A DNA stretch of 34,869 nt from contig JAQBWH010000022.1 of NCBI GenBank assembly GCA_027624625.1, positions 1-34,869 on the forward strand, written 5' to 3'. Below the pieces are notes generated by a model. The model did no database searches. It was not told the origin of the DNA and worked only from the letters and a program-made list of their open reading frames with translations. Source of the stretch: Verrucomicrobiota bacterium (GTDB lineage: Bacteria; Verrucomicrobiota; Verrucomicrobiia; Chthoniobacterales; JACTMZ01). A program made the position numbers and the translations under genes. Positions 17,590-24,625 of the stretch are shown in pieces. How positions within the stretch are numbered: the stretch's first letter is position 1; the number at the start of each line of letters is the position of its first letter.

Positions 17590-19983
17590 ATGGCGCGCGC
17601 TGATCTCCACCTCCATACCCGACACAGCGCACGGGCCACCGACTGGCTTCTGCGCAAGGTGGATTTCCCGGCCAGTTGTTCCGCCCCCGGCGAACTTTAT
17701 CGCGTCCTGCGTGAAAAGGGTTTTGATTTCGTCACCTTCACGGACCACGACACGATTGACGGTTGTCTTGAAATCGCGGGGCGGCCGGGCGCCTTCATCA
17801 GTGAAGAAATCACCGCAAGTTTTCCCGAGGATGAGGTCAAAGTGCACCTCCTTGCCTGGGGAATCACCGAGGGGCAACACCGTGAGATACAGTCCCTGCG
17901 GCGGGATATTTACGCCCTGGCCGCGTGGCTCAAGGCGAAGGATATCGCGCATGCCGTGGCGCATCCATTCTGGCCGGTCGACGAACGGCTCTCCCTCGAC
18001 CACTGGCAACGCCTGATTCTTCTCTTCCGGCACTTTGAGACGGTCAATGGATTGCGCGATCCGTTGCTTGGCGAGGCGGCCGAATTTGCGCTCTCGCGGC
18101 TGACTCCGGGGGACACCACGCGGTTTGCCGAAAGGCTCAAATTGGAACCGCTCTGGGACGAGCCGTGGCGCAAGGTGTTCACCGGCGGTTCCGACGACAA
18201 AGGGGGTATGTATGAGGGGCGTGCTTGGACCGAGGCGGCCGGTGATTCCCCCGGCGCCTTCCTCGCCGCGGTGCGCGAAGGCCGGTGCTTTCCCGGCGGA
18301 GAAGGGGGCGGCCCGCTCGTCATGGCCCACAGCCTCTACAGTGTTATATTCGAGTTCGCCGGTCAGCGTCTGTCGCAGAACGCCCAAAAGCCCGCCGCGG
18401 CCCTGCTTGAGAGAATGGCCGGACGTTTCATGGAGGGCAAAGATCCCACGCGGTTCACTCTCACCGAGAAGCTGGGTTTTCTTGCCCAGGGCATTGCCAC
18501 CGGAAAGATCTGGGAGGTGGCGCTTCCGGGCAATGCGTCCTTGTGGAAAGAGTTGGCCGATGCGGTGGGCAAGCCGGGCATGCGCTCGGCCATCGAGAAA
18601 GCAACCGAGGGCGTGGTGGCACCGGAACGCCGCGCCTTCCTCACCGCCAATCTGCTGGTCAACCAGCTCGCCTTCCGCTTCTTTTCCCAGTTCATCGCGC
18701 AACTGCGGGCCGGACGGCTGATCGAAAGCCTGCAATTTGTCGGCTCGCTCGTACCCCTCGCGCTCGGTCTCGCCCCGTATTTCTACGCTTTCCGTTCGCC
18801 CGGACGCGGGGAGTTGCGACCCCTCTGCGAAGGAACCTGCGGGGAAGTCCCGGAGAGCCTGCGCAACCACCGGCGCATCTGGTTCACCGACACGCTGGAA
18901 GATGTCAACGGGGTTTCGACCACCATACGAAGAATGACCGCGGCGGCCCGTGCCGAGGGATTCGACCTGACCGTGGCCACCTCGCGCGGCGAGGTGGCCC
19001 CGAGCGACATTCCGATCATGAATTTTGCCCCGGTCGGCGAATTCGAACTGCCCGAATATGAACTGCAAAAGCTCAGCTTTCCGCCCGTGCTGGAAATTGT
19101 CGACTACGTGCAGCGCGGGGGATTCACCGAGGTCATCATCAGCACGCCCGGACCGATCGGGCTCTGCGCTCTGCTGGCCGCGAAAATTCTCGGACTTAAA
19201 ACGAGCGGCATTTACCACACGGACTTCCCGCAGTACGTGCGTATTCTGACCGACGACTCATGGATGGAGACGCTCACTTGGAATTACATGCAGTGGTTCT
19301 ACGAGCAGATGGACATCGTTTACGTCAATTCCGGCGACTACCGGCAGGCGCTGGAGGCGCGCGGAATCAAGGGGGACAGGATCCATATCCTGCCGCGCGG
19401 ATTGGACACCGAACTTTTCACGCCATCGCGCCGTGACGAAAACTTCTGGAAGCAACGCGGACTGCAGGACGGCGAGATCGGCTTGCTCTATGCCGGACGT
19501 GTTTCCAAGGAAAAGAAACTCGACCTTTTTGCCGCCGTGGTGCGGAAACTCCGGGCGGACGGACTCCCGGTGCGCGCGCTCGTCGTCGGGCACGGCCCGT
19601 ATTGCGCGGAATTCGAAAAATCCTTCCCCCAAGGGATTTTCACCGGCTACCTCGCGGGTGAGGAGTTGGCGGCCGCTTATGCTTCGGCGGACCTCTTCGT
19701 CTTTCCCAGCACGACCGACACTTTCGGAAACGTCATCCTCGAAGCCCAAGCTTCGGGTTTGCCTTGTGTCGTCTCCGACCAAGGGGGACCGCGCGAGTTG
19801 GTGGCCCATGGCGAGGATGGCTTTGTCACCCGCGGCGGCGATTTGGCCGAACTTTGCCAGGCGGCGCGTCAATTGTGCGCCGACGCAAAACTGCGATCCA
19901 ACTTGGGTGCGGCGGCGCGGCGCAAGGTGGAGGATCGGAGTTGGCCCAATGCGGCGCGGCGTTTCTGGGAGATCAGCACTTGA
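17590..19983 (+). CDS. Fusion of PHP-type metallohydrolase and GT4 glycosyltransferase
   Basis: A 797-residue protein in two parts. The N-terminal ~250 residues are a PHP domain: DLHLHTRHS (His7, His9), FTDHDTIDG (Asp52-His53-Asp54), SEEIT and HAVAHPFWP, which build a metal site. The last PHP motif, usually SDxH, reads GGSDDKGG (Asp202-Asp203-Lys204), so one ligand is replaced by Lys. A helical linker with a hydrophobic patch (about residues 375-400, LQFVGSLVPLALGLAPYFYA) joins a GT-B glycosyltransferase family 4 domain from about residue 428: WFTDTLEDVNGVSTTIRR, GLDTELFTP, LLYAGRVSKEKKLDLF and SASGLPCVV-type E-x7-E region (STTDTFGNVILEAQASGLPC). A GTG at 17551 would add 13 residues overlapping the permease. 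Likely envelope glycan or glycolipid synthesis; acceptor unknown. Confidence 0.88.
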   Translation: MARADLHLHTRHSARATDWLLRKVDFPASCSAPGELYRVLREKGFDFVTFTDHDTIDGCLEIAGRPGAFISEEITASFPEDEVKVHLLAWGITEGQHREIQSLRRDIYALAAWLKAKDIAHAVAHPFWPVDERLSLDHWQRLILLFRHFETVNGLRDPLLGEAAEFALSRLTPGDTTRFAERLKLEPLWDEPWRKVFTGGSDDKGGMYEGRAWTEAAGDSPGAFLAAVREGRCFPGGEGGGPLVMAHSLYSVIFEFAGQRLSQNAQKPAAALLERMAGRFMEGKDPTRFTLTEKLGFLAQGIATGKIWEVALPGNASLWKELADAVGKPGMRSAIEKATEGVVAPERRAFLTANLLVNQLAFRFFSQFIAQLRAGRLIESLQFVGSLVPLALGLAPYFYAFRSPGRGELRPLCEGTCGEVPESLRNHRRIWFTDTLEDVNGVSTTIRRMTAAARAEGFDLTVATSRGEVAPSDIPIMNFAPVGEFELPEYELQKLSFPPVLEIVDYVQRGGFTEVIISTPGPIGLCALLAAKILGLKTSGIYHTDFPQYVRILTDDSWMETLTWNYMQWFYEQMDIVYVNSGDYRQALEARGIKGDRIHILPRGLDTELFTPSRRDENFWKQRGLQDGEIGLLYAGRVSKEKKLDLFAAVVRKLRADGLPVRALVVGHGPYCAEFEKSFPQGIFTGYLAGEELAAAYASADLFVFPSTTDTFGNVILEAQASGLPCVVSDQGGPRELVAHGEDGFVTRGGDLAELCQAARQLCADAKLRSNLGAAARRKVEDRSWPNAARRFWEIST

Positions 19984-20036
19984 GCTGAAGGCGCCGCCCG
20001 TAGCTGGACCTTCCATCGAGGCGGGCCCGGCTGGCG

Positions 20037-21113
20037 TCAGCGTGGATCGGTTTCTTCCGCCAACAATTGCCGGATCAAGGGCTCGTAGTCCCGCCGGGCA
20101 TTGAGCGAGCGGAGGCGTCCTGCTTTATCGAAGACGAAGACGGTGGGCAGCGCGTTGATGCCGAGCCGGCGGGCGAGGGGATCATCCCAACCCGATCCGC
20201 TGTACGCCGTCGGCCAGGAAGACAACCCGAGGGCTGCCAGCGTCTTGGTGCAATTCGCCTCCTTGGTGTCCAAACTTACGGTGGCCACGCTAAGCACTCC
20301 TTGCGGCAGGCTGCGGGAAAATTTGGCAAACGCCGCGAGCCAGGCTACGGACGGCGGTGACCATCCGGCCCAAAAAACCAAGGCCACTACGCGTCCCCTC
20401 TGCGCGGTAAGCGAAAATTTGTCTCCCTGCACCGTGGAGAATGACACGTCCGTTTCCTTCCCGAGCAGATCCACGCGTTTCAAGTCGTCCTTGATTCTCT
20501 GGCGCGTGCCTTCGTCGCGGGCCAATTGTGCCGCCTGATCCAAGACCTTGCGCTTGCGCGCCGGTTGGGCGTCGAGCAGGGTGGCGGCCTCGGCCAGCAG
20601 GCGTGCCGCGCGGCGGTCATCCGGGAAATTGCCCGCGAAATTCTGCGCCGCCTCGAGGATGGTGTTGCGCGCCATGGCGGTTTCGCCCGGGCGTGCCGAG
20701 GCGGCGATATTCACGGTCTGCATCGTGATGGTGATGCGCTGGAATGCGGCATCCGCCCGGTAGCGCAAAGGAGCCGACTTCGATCGTTCCAGGGCGGCCA
20801 ACCGTTGGAGGGATTTTTCAATACGTTTGCGGTCGGAGAGTGATGCGCCGAGCGTCGAAACGACCGAGGTGTATTCGAGTTCGGCCTCGAAACGGCGCGG
20901 ATCGTCGGGAAACTGCTGCAGAAAAGCGGCAAGCGCTTTTTCCTGGGCGGCGAGGTGCGACCGCGCGGCTTGCACGATTTCTTCCGGCGACTCGGCATCC
21001 GGCTGGCCCGGGCCTTGCCGCAGTTTCGTTATGGTCGCCCAGGCGGCGTCCGCTTCCGGGGCCGCTCGAAGGGTGGCCGGGAAGAGCAAAACCAGCAGGA
21101 GGAGAGCTTTCAT
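20037..21113 (-). CDS. Exported TlpA-like thioredoxin-fold protein lacking CxxC
   Basis: A 358-residue protein with a signal peptide (MKALLLLVLLFPATLRA), a helical, TPR-like middle (AQEKALAAFLQQFPDDPRRF, AAQNFAGNFPDDRRAARLLA) and a C-terminal redoxin domain from about residue 220. That domain has the TlpA layout: TVQGDKFSLTAQRGRVVALVFWAGWSPPSVAWLAAF, then GINALPTVFVFDKAGRLRSL with the cis-Pro. The active site normally WCxxC is here W-S-P-P-S, so both redox cysteines are serine. A thiol-disulfide reaction there is therefore not possible; a binding or scaffold role is likely. Its ATG overlaps the stop of the preceding exonuclease/phosphatase gene (ATGA). It is last of a seven-gene minus-strand run and convergent with the PHP-GT gene. 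Confidence 0.85.
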   Translation of the reverse strand: MKALLLLVLLFPATLRAAPEADAAWATITKLRQGPGQPDAESPEEIVQAARSHLAAQEKALAAFLQQFPDDPRRFEAELEYTSVVSTLGASLSDRKRIEKSLQRLAALERSKSAPLRYRADAAFQRITITMQTVNIAASARPGETAMARNTILEAAQNFAGNFPDDRRAARLLAEAATLLDAQPARKRKVLDQAAQLARDEGTRQRIKDDLKRVDLLGKETDVSFSTVQGDKFSLTAQRGRVVALVFWAGWSPPSVAWLAAFAKFSRSLPQGVLSVATVSLDTKEANCTKTLAALGLSSWPTAYSGSGWDDPLARRLGINALPTVFVFDKAGRLRSLNARRDYEPLIRQLLAEETDPR

Positions 21114-22030
21114 GGTGTCTCGGGGTCGGGGAGGTTGAGGTTGACGATGAGAGGGCGGTGGTCACTCGCTTTGAACCAGTCCTTGCTCCGGTGGAGACGC
21201 GTGCCGGACCGCCGGACCAGAGGTCGTAAATTTCCGCTGACCATGACGTAATCGACGCGGGTGTATTCCTCGCCTTCCTCCCAACGGTAAGTCCACTGGT
21301 CACCCTGCCGGTCGGCCAAGGGTAGCGCAGTCAAAGACGTGCCGGCTCCGGCCCGGCCGAGCACTCCGGTGACCACCGGAGAATTTTTGCTGTCGTTGAA
21401 GTCACCGAAGACAAGAAGCCGCGTTTGCGGTGCGGATTCGAGGATATCTTCCACGTGGCGCCGGAGGATGAGCGACTCGGCGCGGCGGAATTCGGCTTGG
21501 TCGAAGTCGGGGACCACGCGCGGTGATTTGAGATGGACGCCCAGAATCCGCAACGCGAAGCCGGGCCCGACTTGGACCGTGCAATCGAGAATGCCGCGTT
21601 GCACCCGGCGGATCACCCCACCTAAGGGGAATGACCTGCGCGTCTCGTGCCGCACCTCGACCAGAGGGAAGCGGCTGAGCAAGGCGAGATGCCTTTGCTT
21701 GTCTGGTCCGTCGACCCAAGTGCTATGGGGCAGCCGAAGCCCGGCTGTCGCCAAGCGCCGCTGCAAATCGGCGAGGTCCTTCCTTGTGCCGATCTCGCAC
21801 AGTCCGAGGATATCGGGTGAGATGGTGCGCAGGGTCGTCACTACTGCGACGATGGACTCCGCCGGTTTCGGCGGGGCCGGCGAGGTGCCATCGCGCGACG
21901 GGGTGAGGAGGTAATTACGGACGTTCCACGCCGCGAAAACGATGTGTTCTGCGGAAATCTTGCCGCAATGGGCAGGGGCGGGGAGCAGGGCCAGCAGCGA
22001 GGCCGCGATGATCGCGCGCGGCGGGAGCAC
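21110..22030 (-). CDS. Exported endonuclease/exonuclease/phosphatase family protein
   Basis: A 306-residue protein with an N-terminal signal peptide (AIIAASLLALLPAPAHC, cleavage after about residue 22). It has every core motif of the EEP (DNase I/exonuclease III-like) fold: AAWNVRNYL, GLCEIGTR with the metal-binding Glu, GVHLKSPR, FGDFNDSKNS, EYTRVDYVMVSG and KASDHRPLIVNL with the catalytic Asp-His. The catalytic set is intact, so it is probably an active Mg-dependent phosphodiesterase or phosphatase outside the cytoplasm. The substrate could be DNA, phospholipid or inositol phosphate. It starts six bases after tatA and its stop overlaps the next gene by four bases. Confidence 0.9.
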   Translation of the reverse strand: MLPPRAIIAASLLALLPAPAHCGKISAEHIVFAAWNVRNYLLTPSRDGTSPAPPKPAESIVAVVTTLRTISPDILGLCEIGTRKDLADLQRRLATAGLRLPHSTWVDGPDKQRHLALLSRFPLVEVRHETRRSFPLGGVIRRVQRGILDCTVQVGPGFALRILGVHLKSPRVVPDFDQAEFRRAESLILRRHVEDILESAPQTRLLVFGDFNDSKNSPVVTGVLGRAGAGTSLTALPLADRQGDQWTYRWEEGEEYTRVDYVMVSGNLRPLVRRSGTRLHRSKDWFKASDHRPLIVNLNLPDPETP

Positions 22031-22036
22031 GGGAAA

Positions 22037-22270
22037 TCAGGCCGGCTTGTGCGGCTCTTTGTCCGGAGCTTCTTTGGCTTCGAGGGTGGCGGCGGTTTTT
22101 TTGACTTCGCGGTCGAGTTCCTCGCGGGCCTTGCGGAATTCGTTGATGCTTTGCCCGAGGCCTTTGGCCAACTCCGGCAGACGTTTGGCCCCGAAAAGAA
22201 CCAAGATGATCAGCAAGATAAACAAAATCTCCGGCCATCCGGGGGCGGTGAAGGCAAGAATTGGATCCAT
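22037..22270 (-). CDS. tatA: Sec-independent translocase subunit TatA/TatE
   Basis: Pore-forming subunit of the twin-arginine pathway, which exports folded proteins. The 77 residues hold one N-terminal hydrophobic helix (PEILFILLIILVLFGAKRLP), the conserved FGAKRLPELAKGLG hinge, an amphipathic helix with NEFRKAREELDREVKK, and a charged, disordered tail. This is standard TatA architecture; TatB is longer, and no tatB or tatC is next to it. The start lies inside the 3' end of the upstream ion-channel gene (61-base overlap in another frame), and the next gene starts six bases after its stop. Confidence 0.93.
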   Translation of the reverse strand: MDPILAFTAPGWPEILFILLIILVLFGAKRLPELAKGLGQSINEFRKAREELDREVKKTAATLEAKEAPDKEPHKPA

Positions 22271-23004
22271 GTCGGAACGCTAAGTCTCTTCGTGGCGGGG
22301 CGCAACCGCGAATGTGGGCACCTCTGGTAAAGTGTGACCAGGCGGGCGAGGAGGACGGCCGGATAAAGCTGTCCGACCAGCGCCTCGAGGGTGGTCAGCG
22401 AGCGCGCCATGGGATGGACCGGCAGGATGTCGCCAACCCCCAAGGTGGTGAGCGTAGTGAAGCTGAAATAGAGAAGCTCGGAAACTGGAGGCTCGCCAAA
22501 TTGGGATGACGGTTGGAAGTAAAAGGAAGATGGCTCAAAAAGGTAAACGAGAACGAAGAGCTCGCCCCACAGGATCCCGAGAATGATATAAACCGCCATG
22601 GCGCCGCAGACGCGGAAAATGGTGATGCCACCCCCGCGGAAGACGCTCTGAATGATGAGAGAAGAGAGAACGCTAAAAAAAAGTATCGAGGCAGATGCGG
22701 CGATGACATGAACGGCGTGTGCCGGGATTAAAAGGTGCAGCCAGCGCGAAGTGAAGGCAAAGACGGCGAGCATCACCATGCCCATGCGCACCGCCTTGTG
22801 CCGGGTGGTGGCAAGCACGCCGAGAACCAGGACAACGGAGAACGCAGATGCAGCAAGCGGGTTGGCCGTTTCCTTCGCGCAGACAAGCGGATAGATGATG
22901 AACCCGTAGGCGACAAGGAAGAGGAGTAGCGCGGCGAGACCGCGGTCGCTATCGACCAATATGCGCCAACCTTGACGGACTTTAAGCAAAGGCCTGTGGG
23001 TCAT
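22210..23004 (-). CDS. Six-helix ion-channel protein with potassium-channel-like pore
   Basis: A 264-residue membrane protein with five hydrophobic segments (about residues 22-42, 48-66, 72-93, 96-122 and 128-156), a re-entrant pore loop and a last helix (199-225). The pore loop reads LYFSFTTLTTLGVGDILP (178-195), matching the Ion_trans_2 pattern in which the K+ filter T-x-G-Y-G-D appears as TLGVGD (187-192). Tyr is Val, which still occurs among prokaryotic channels and may alter selectivity. No cytoplasmic RCK or cyclic-nucleotide domain follows; the C-terminus is short and its last 20 residues overlap tatA. The ATG overlaps the gpsA stop (ATGA). Confidence 0.85.
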   Translation of the reverse strand: MTHRPLLKVRQGWRILVDSDRGLAALLLFLVAYGFIIYPLVCAKETANPLAASAFSVVLVLGVLATTRHKAVRMGMVMLAVFAFTSRWLHLLIPAHAVHVIAASASILFFSVLSSLIIQSVFRGGGITIFRVCGAMAVYIILGILWGELFVLVYLFEPSSFYFQPSSQFGEPPVSELLYFSFTTLTTLGVGDILPVHPMARSLTTLEALVGQLYPAVLLARLVTLYQRCPHSRLRPATKRLSVPTWIQFLPSPPPDGRRFCLSC

Positions 23005-24014
23005 GGCGCCGGCTCGTGTTCGCGTTTGGTGTCGCGGGAAAGGAGGTGGAGCAGCCCGCCGCGCGGGGAGAGTCCGTCGAAAAGAACGGCATGCACCGTG
23101 TCGAGCAGGGGTGTGTCGACCCCGGTTTTGCGCGCTTCTTCGTGGGCGCTGCGTGCGGTGGGAACGCCTTCGGCCACCATGACCATCGACTTTTGGATGT
23201 CGGTCAGCGATTCGCCCCGTCCCAAACGCTCCCCTAGTCCGCGATTGCGGCTGTGCACGCTGAAGCAGGTGACAATGAGATCGCCGAGACCGCTCAGGCC
23301 GTAAAAAGTTTCCTGCTTTCCGCCGAGTTTCGTGCCGAGCCGGACCAACTCCGCGAGCGAACGGGTGACCAGGGCCGACTTGGCGTTGTCACCGAGTCCG
23401 AGCCCGTCGGAAATGCCCGCGGCAATGGCATAAATATTTTTCAACGCCCCGCCCAACTCGACCCCGGCCACGTCGTCACTCGAGTAAACACGGAAACTGG
23501 CGGTCCCGATGAATTCGCGCAAATCGGCGGCGAGATCATGGCTGTCCGCGGCTAGCACTGCGGCAGCCGGTGTGCCGCGCGCCACTTCCTCGGCATGGTT
23601 CGGCCCGGAAAGGGCGGCCACGGGATTGTTCGGGAAGAATTCGCCGAGCACCTGCGTCATGAGACGCCCGGTATGGTGTTCCAGTCCTTTCGTGCAGCAG
23701 ACAAGGGGGACGTGCGGGCTCACCCCGGCGGCGGCAAGGTCGCGCGAGATACCCTTGAGGAATTGGGAGGGCAGCACGACGACGATGATGTCACCTTGCG
23801 CGGCGACGGTGAGGTCCGGCGTGGCCGTGATGTTTGCCGCCAGGGTAACGCCGGGGAGGAATTTTCGGTTGGAATGCGAGGTGTTGATTTCTTCCACCTG
23901 GGCGGGGTCATGCGCCCAGAGGGTGACCGGCAGGCCGTGGCCGGCGAGCAAGTGGGCCAGCGCACTGCCCCATCCGCCGGCGCCGATGACCGAAATGCGT
24001 TCTGGTTTTTTCAC
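23001..24014 (-). CDS. gpsA: NAD(P)-dependent glycerol-3-phosphate dehydrogenase
   Basis: Reduces dihydroxyacetone phosphate to sn-glycerol-3-phosphate, the phospholipid backbone. A 337-residue protein with the nucleotide-binding start ISVIGAGGWGSALAHLLAGH, the LSGPNHAEEV segment, the catalytic-Lys region GALKNIYAIAAGISDGLGLGDNAKSALVTR and FYGLSGLGDLIVTCFSVHSRN, all as expected of GpsA. The open frame runs far upstream, but that part lies in plsY in another frame; I chose the GTG at 24014, which overlaps the plsY stop as GTGA and puts the protein start at VKKPERISVIGAGGWG. Gene order plsY-gpsA is common and links synthesis of glycerol-3-phosphate to its acylation. Confidence 0.96.
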   Translation of the reverse strand: MKKPERISVIGAGGWGSALAHLLAGHGLPVTLWAHDPAQVEEINTSHSNRKFLPGVTLAANITATPDLTVAAQGDIIVVVLPSQFLKGISRDLAAAGVSPHVPLVCCTKGLEHHTGRLMTQVLGEFFPNNPVAALSGPNHAEEVARGTPAAAVLAADSHDLAADLREFIGTASFRVYSSDDVAGVELGGALKNIYAIAAGISDGLGLGDNAKSALVTRSLAELVRLGTKLGGKQETFYGLSGLGDLIVTCFSVHSRNRGLGERLGRGESLTDIQKSMVMVAEGVPTARSAHEEARKTGVDTPLLDTVHAVLFDGLSPRGGLLHLLSRDTKREHEPAP

Positions 24015-24622
24015 GTTGGGGTTTTGCCTTCCAAGCGGGGCTCGGTGCCGTTCCGCAAGCGCACTATGTTGGATCGATGGCGCCAGATGGCCAGCGCGGA
24101 AATGACCACGGAGAAACCGAGGAGCGTCGCGTTGCCGCCGCAACCGGCGAACCAAAGGACGCCGACGGCCAAAGGAAGCGCTGCGGCCGCGCAGATCGAG
24201 GCGAGGGAGACGTAGCGCGAGAGCAGGAAAACGAGGAACCACGCGGCGGCGACGATGAGCATAGCCCAAGGCATCAAAGCGACGAGGACGCCGGCCGAGG
24301 TGGCGATGCCCTTCCCGCCTTTGAACCCGAGCCACGGCGTGTAGTTGTGGCCCGCAATGACCGCGACCGCCGCGAGGATGCCGGGCCAGGCGGAAGATCC
24401 GCCGAAATGCACCGCGAGCCAGACCGCGCCGAATCCTTTCATTGCGTCGATGACAAAAACAAAAACGCCCAGCGGTCTACCCAGAGTGCGGAAGACATTG
24501 GTCGCCCCGATGTTGCCGCTGCCGTGTTGGCGGATGTCGACGCCTTTGGCCCGGCCCGCGAGGTAGCCGGTCGGGATCGAGCCGAGCAAAAAAGCCAGCA
24601 GGATGAGGACGGCGCTGCTCAT
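24011..24622 (-). CDS. plsY: Glycerol-3-phosphate acyltransferase PlsY
   Basis: Transfers an acyl group from acyl-phosphate to glycerol-3-phosphate to make lysophosphatidate, at the inner membrane. The 203-residue integral membrane protein carries the three PlsY motifs: LGSIPTGYLAGR, GSGNIGATNVFRTLG, and GHNYTPWLGFKGGKGIATSAG. Length and predicted helices fit the family. It needs acyl-phosphate made by PlsX, which is not in the window. It starts three bases after the nadE stop and overlaps gpsA by four bases. Confidence 0.97.
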   Translation of the reverse strand: MSSAVLILLAFLLGSIPTGYLAGRAKGVDIRQHGSGNIGATNVFRTLGRPLGVFVFVIDAMKGFGAVWLAVHFGGSSAWPGILAAVAVIAGHNYTPWLGFKGGKGIATSAGVLVALMPWAMLIVAAAWFLVFLLSRYVSLASICAAAALPLAVGVLWFAGCGGNATLLGFSVVISALAIWRHRSNIVRLRNGTEPRLEGKTPT

Positions 24623-24625
24623 GGG

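Noticed and set aside
17347..19218. 623-residue minus frame over the permease and PHP-GT genes
   Set aside because: Spans two clear + strand genes and shows no motif or signal; shadow frame.
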